From Gluconacetobacter diazotrophicus PA1 5 (lineage in GTDB: Bacteria > Pseudomonadota > Alphaproteobacteria > Acetobacterales > Acetobacteraceae): 64,000 nucleotides of DNA. The stretch is taken from contig NC_011365.1 in the NCBI RefSeq assembly GCF_000021325.1, forward strand, positions 2,260,001 to 2,324,000, in the 5' to 3' direction. Under the pieces are notes generated by a model. It made no database searches. It saw only the letters and a list, made by a program, of their open reading frames with translations, and had not been told where the DNA came from. Of this stretch, positions 60,687 to 64,000 are shown in pieces. Made by a program: the position numbers and the translations under genes. The stretch's first letter is position 1, and the number at the start of each line of letters is the position of its first letter.

Positions 60687-61934
60687 ATGTCATCGAGTCT
60701 GTTCCGCGCCGGCCTTCTCGCCGGTGCGATCGTTGCACTTCCCTTTTCGATGTCCGTCGCCGGGTCTGCCCAGGCCGCGGATACATTGAGCATGAAGGTC
60801 GGCAAGCCGCTGCAGCAGGCGCAGACCGCCCTGGCCGCGCACAAATATGCCGCGGCGATGAGCGCCGTCGACACCGCCGAGGCGGTGCCGGGCAAGACCG
60901 ACTACGAAGAATACACCATCGCGCAGATGCGCGCCGCCGTCGCGGCGCAGTCGGGTGACGTGGCGGCCGCCACCGCCGCCTATGACAAGCTGATCGCCTC
61001 CAGCCGCACCCCCAAGGATGCCAAGCTGCAGATGATGATGGCCGAGGCCACGATGGCCTACACCGCCAAGGACTATCCGCGCGCGGTGACAGGGATCGAG
61101 CGGTACCTGCACGCGGCGGGCAGCAATCCGGCGATGGAAACGCTGCTGATCCAGTCCTACTACCTGCAGCGGGACTATGCGAACGCCGCCCGGGTGCAGC
61201 AGGCGCAGATCGACGCGGAAGTGAAGGGCGGCAAGGTCCCGACCGAATCCCAGCTTCAGCTTCTGGCGGCCTGTCAGACGCAGCTCAAGGACCTGTCGGG
61301 CCTGAACCGCACTTATGTCACGCTGGCGTCCTATTATCCCAAGCCGGAATACTGGGCGCTGATCCTGCATGGGCTGATGGTCAACCCCAAGGTTCCGCCG
61401 GGGCTGCAACTCGACATCTATCGCATCCGTCAGGCGGCGGGCGTGCTGACCGCGCCGGCCGACTACATGGACATGACCGAACTGGCCATGCAGGCCGGGT
61501 TGCCGCAACTGGCGCTGGACCTGATGAATGCCGGCTATGCCAGCGGCGCCCTGGGCAAGGACGCGGGCGCCGCGCGCGAAGCCCGGCTGAAGGCCATGGT
61601 CGTGAAGGCGGTTGCGGACAAGAAGGCTACGATCGCGGCGGACGAAGCCGCCGCCGTCAACGCCCCGACCGGGAACGCCCTGCTGACCGCAGGCTACAAC
61701 TATGTGACCTTCGGCCAGGTGGACAAGGGACTGGCGGTGATGCGCCAGGGGCTGGCGAAGGGCCCGCTGGACCCGAACATCGGCAAGCTGCATCTGGGCC
61801 TGGCCCAGGTGGCGGCCGGCCGTACCGCCGACGGGATCGCGACGTTGAAGACCGTGGACGGCGACAATGGCGCGCGCGACATCGCGCAATTGTGGATCCT
61901 GAAACTGACCCCCGCTGCGGCGGCTCATCACTGA
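60687..61934 (+). CDS. Exported tetratricopeptide-repeat protein of the TonB cluster
   Basis: This 415-residue protein has a signal peptide ending AGSAQA and helical repeats of TPR type, e.g. PLQQAQTALAAHKYAAAMSA, AAATAAYDKLIASS, AKDYPRAVTGIERYL and FGQVDKGLAVMRQGLAKG. It should be periplasmic. TPR proteins encoded with exbD2 have been described in other TonB clusters as accessory periplasmic components; a stabilising role for the TonB complex is inference. The cluster ends with a strong terminator about 50 bases on. Confidence 0.85.
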   Translation: MSSSLFRAGLLAGAIVALPFSMSVAGSAQAADTLSMKVGKPLQQAQTALAAHKYAAAMSAVDTAEAVPGKTDYEEYTIAQMRAAVAAQSGDVAAATAAYDKLIASSRTPKDAKLQMMMAEATMAYTAKDYPRAVTGIERYLHAAGSNPAMETLLIQSYYLQRDYANAARVQQAQIDAEVKGGKVPTESQLQLLAACQTQLKDLSGLNRTYVTLASYYPKPEYWALILHGLMVNPKVPPGLQLDIYRIRQAAGVLTAPADYMDMTELAMQAGLPQLALDLMNAGYASGALGKDAGAAREARLKAMVVKAVADKKATIAADEAAAVNAPTGNALLTAGYNYVTFGQVDKGLAVMRQGLAKGPLDPNIGKLHLGLAQVAAGRTADGIATLKTVDGDNGARDIAQLWILKLTPAAAAHH

Positions 61935-61981
61935 CAGGGCGCCGTCAGGGCTCCGGACGGCAGACCCACGACGCGGATCGG

Positions 61982-62022
61982 CAGGGCCGGGCGGAATACT
62001 CCGCCCGGCCCTGCTGTTGTTA
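61982..62022 (+). terminator. Intrinsic terminator of tonB cluster
   Basis: GCAGGGCCGGGCGGA (61982-61996) pairs perfectly over 15 bp with TCCGCCCGGCCCTGC (62001-62015), loop ATAC, followed by a T-rich TGTTGTT. Confidence 0.9.
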
Positions 62023-62052
62023 TGATATTCTTCCTGTCCCATTCTCTTCAGG

Positions 62053-62844
62053 ATGATGAATACAACCGTGACGATGTCCCAGACCGCTTCCGACGGCGAC
62101 CTGCCTGCCCGTATCCTCGTTGTGGAAGATGATCCCGGCATGCGCACCCTGCTGGTCAGGGTGCTGCAGGGCGATGGCTACCGCGTGCGCGGCGTGCAGG
62201 ATGGGCGTGAAATGTGGTCGGCGCTGGCGACCTCGCCGGCCGATCTGATCGTGCTGGACGTGATGCTGCCCGGCACCAACGGGCTGGATCTGTGCCGGTC
62301 GCTGCGGCGGGGTGGGGTGCCGGTCGACGGTGTCGTACCCGACCCCCAGATTCCCGTCATCATGGTATCGGCCCGGGGTGAGGAACTGGACCGGGTCGTC
62401 GGCCTGGAACTGGGCGCCGACGATTACGTCGCCAAACCCTTCGGCCAGAAGGAACTGCTGGCCCGGGTCCGTGCCGTGCTGCGGCGCGGGACGGGCGGCG
62501 CGCCCAATGGGCTTGCGGGGGCGCCCCGGCGGGAAACCCTGAAATTCGCGGGCTGGACGCTGGACCTGCGCCGGCGGGAACTGACCGATCCGTCCGGCAC
62601 CATCGTCGAGATTTCCGGGGCGGAGCACGACCTGCTGGCCAGCTTCCTGGACAATCCGCAGCGGGTGATCGGCCGCGACCGGCTGCTGGAACTGTCGCGC
62701 ACGCGCCTGGGCGACGTGTCGGACCGCAGCGTCGACGTGCTGGTCAGCCGCCTGCGCCGCAAGCTGGGCAATGAATCGGAAACCCTGATCCGCACCGTGC
62801 GGGGCCTGGGTTACATCTTCACCGCGCCGGTGGACCGAACCTGA
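62053..62844 (+). CDS. OmpR-family response regulator
   Basis: This 263-residue regulator has a receiver domain (about residues 18-138; acidic pair EDD, phospho-acceptor Asp69 in LIVLDVMLPG, Lys128 in VAKPFG) and an OmpR/PhoB-type winged helix (about 160-258, SDRSVDVLVSRLRRKLG then LIRTVRGLGYIF). An insertion of about ten residues (RRGGVPVDGVVPDPQ) sits before the IPVIMVSA strand. CAGGA touches the ATG at 62053; ATG 62074 is a possible alternative. Its kinase follows after 4 bases. Target genes unknown. Confidence 0.94.
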   Translation: MMNTTVTMSQTASDGDLPARILVVEDDPGMRTLLVRVLQGDGYRVRGVQDGREMWSALATSPADLIVLDVMLPGTNGLDLCRSLRRGGVPVDGVVPDPQIPVIMVSARGEELDRVVGLELGADDYVAKPFGQKELLARVRAVLRRGTGGAPNGLAGAPRRETLKFAGWTLDLRRRELTDPSGTIVEISGAEHDLLASFLDNPQRVIGRDRLLELSRTRLGDVSDRSVDVLVSRLRRKLGNESETLIRTVRGLGYIFTAPVDRT

Positions 62845-62848
62845 ACCC

Positions 62849-64000
62849 ATGGCGGGCCCTGCTTCCCAGAACGCGCCGCCCGGTGTCCGGCGGATCACGC
62901 TCTGGCCGCGCGGGCTGGTGGGGCGGGTCACGGTCGTGCTGCTGGCCGCCGTCGCCCTGGTGTTCATCGGCAGTTCCGTCTTCTACGAGGAAGCCGAGAC
63001 CTATACCGTCGACGACGCCCAACTGGACCAGATCGGCGAACGGCTGACGATCGACGCGCGGGTGCTGCTGGCCACGCCTGTGTCGCAGCGGCCCATCCTG
63101 GCCACCATGCTGTCGACCGGCGACCTGACGCTGGACTGGAGTGCGCCGGAACCCGTCGCGCCGCCGCGTGCGGAACCGCCGGCCCTGCGCGACCTGCACG
63201 GCCGGCTGGCGGCGAACCATGATTTTCTGCGCGGCCCGGCGCTGAACCTGGCGCCGACCAAGATCGGGACGGCCGATATTCGCGGCATCCTGCGCCTGCC
63301 CGACGGCAGCCGGATCGGCTTCGTCGCCCCCGATATCCTGCAGCCGCACCACACGACCCGGGGCGTCGCCTCGGCCGCGGTGCTGGCCGGGGCGGTGCTG
63401 ATGGCGGCGGCGATGCTGGTCCATACGCTCAGCATGCCGCTGCGGGCGCTGGCGGATGTGGCGGACGGCGTGGGATCGGGCCAATGGATTCCGGTCGAGG
63501 AAAAGGGCCCCCGGGAAGTGCGCTACCTGGCGCGGGCGATCAACGCCATGCAGGACCGCATCCGGCGGTTGATCGCGGACCGGACCGAGGCCCTGGCCGC
63601 CGTGTCGCACGACCTGCGCACGCCGCTGGCGCGCCTGCGCCTGCGGGCCGGCTTTCTGGACGACCCGGAGGTGCAGGGCGCGATCGAGAGCGACGTGGCC
63701 GAGATGGAGGCGATGGTCGGCGGGGTCCTGGCCTATCTGTCCGGCGAGAACGATCCCGAATCCGCCCGTCCGGTCGACCTGGCCTCGATCCTGATGACGC
63801 TGGCCGACGACGCCGCCGACCAGGGGCGGGACGTCAGCTATGATGGGCCGCCGCAATGGCAGGCCCGGGTGCGGCCGCTGGCGATGAAGCGGGTCTTCGG
63901 CAACCTGATCGACAATGCCGTCAATTACGGCCGCCGGGCGCGGATCAGGCTGTCGGTGGAACCCAGGCAGTTGCGGATCCGCATCGACGATGACGGGCCG
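62849..64000 (+). CDS. Sensor histidine kinase, 3' end outside window
   Basis: The first 384 codons are visible and open to the last base. An N-terminal membrane helix (about residues 24-44), a periplasmic domain of about 130 residues, a second helix (about 173-192), a HAMP-like segment (MPLRALADVADGVGSGQWIP), the phospho-acceptor His254 in AAVSHDLRTPLARLRLRAGF, and the ATP domain N-box FGNLIDNAVNYG are seen; the G1 box begins at DDDGP where the window ends. EnvZ-like layout; stimulus unknown. It forms a pair with the response regulator 4 bases upstream. Confidence 0.93.
   Translation, partial: MAGPASQNAPPGVRRITLWPRGLVGRVTVVLLAAVALVFIGSSVFYEEAETYTVDDAQLDQIGERLTIDARVLLATPVSQRPILATMLSTGDLTLDWSAPEPVAPPRAEPPALRDLHGRLAANHDFLRGPALNLAPTKIGTADIRGILRLPDGSRIGFVAPDILQPHHTTRGVASAAVLAGAVLMAAAMLVHTLSMPLRALADVADGVGSGQWIPVEEKGPREVRYLARAINAMQDRIRRLIADRTEALAAVSHDLRTPLARLRLRAGFLDDPEVQGAIESDVAEMEAMVGGVLAYLSGENDPESARPVDLASILMTLADDAADQGRDVSYDGPPQWQARVRPLAMKRVFGNLIDNAVNYGRRARIRLSVEPRQLRIRIDDDGP

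Overview
This 64 kb window is a GC-rich alphaproteobacterial chromosome segment. It has no rRNA or tRNA gene, no CRISPR array, and no transposase or phage gene that I can recognise. The gene set (aroQ-accB-accC, rimP-nusA-ylxR-infB-rbfA-truB-rpsO-pnp, a group-III ornithine decarboxylase, a membrane-bound TonB/ExbB/ExbD cassette, periplasmic trehalase) and the protein style suggest an acetic-acid-bacterium type organism (Acetobacteraceae, Gluconacetobacter or Komagataeibacter-like). That placement is inference from gene content, not from a database search.

Layout. 1-4 kb: end of pdxA with pdxJ (vitamin B6), a GNAT-fold protein and tldD. 4.2-7.3 kb: Fur-box controlled catecholate-type siderophore receptor with an overlapping Sel1-repeat gene. 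7.4-16 kb: trehalase, heme A synthase (coding regions overlap antisense), a TVP38-type membrane protein, a Bcr/CflA-type drug exporter, apt and a large FUSC-type exporter. 16-18.2 kb: aroQ-accB-accC operon. 18.5-23 kb: RlpA-like protein, YihY/BrkB membrane protein, ornithine/lysine decarboxylase with a long leader, ccmAB. 23-28.3 kb: acnA and an amino-acid ABC transporter whose binding protein and permease are fused. 28.4-32.2 kb: LysR regulator and an uncharacterised three-gene operon encoding a membrane-anchored ClpB-type AAA+ ATPase between two single-pass envelope proteins. 32.3-43.3 kb: the transcription/translation supercluster rimP to pnp, preceded by an intrinsic terminator that touches the rimP start, and interrupted by a reversed MCE-domain gene. 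43.4-50 kb: accessory genes (nitronate-monooxygenase-like, two-cupin dioxygenase with divergent LysR, secreted retropepsin-like/PDZ protein with AraC regulator). 50-57.3 kb: rdgB-rph, hrcA, aldo/keto reductase, penicillin-binding protein 1A and prfB with its programmed +1 frameshift. 57.4-62 kb: a repeat-bearing intergenic region and tonB-exbB-exbD-exbD-TPR. 62-64 kb: a response regulator and a sensor kinase cut by the window end.

How they connect. PdxA and PdxJ act at successive steps of pyridoxine phosphate synthesis. The siderophore receptor at 4.2 kb would draw energy from a TonB/ExbB/ExbD complex of the kind encoded at 58 kb. RimP, NusA, InfB, RbfA, TruB, S15 and PNPase form the classic coupled transcription-translation cluster. 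The most likely undescribed system is the AAA+ cassette at 29.3-32.2 kb. The rimP leader terminator, the ornithine decarboxylase leader and the TonB cassette with a repeat-rich ExbB extension are the next best leads.
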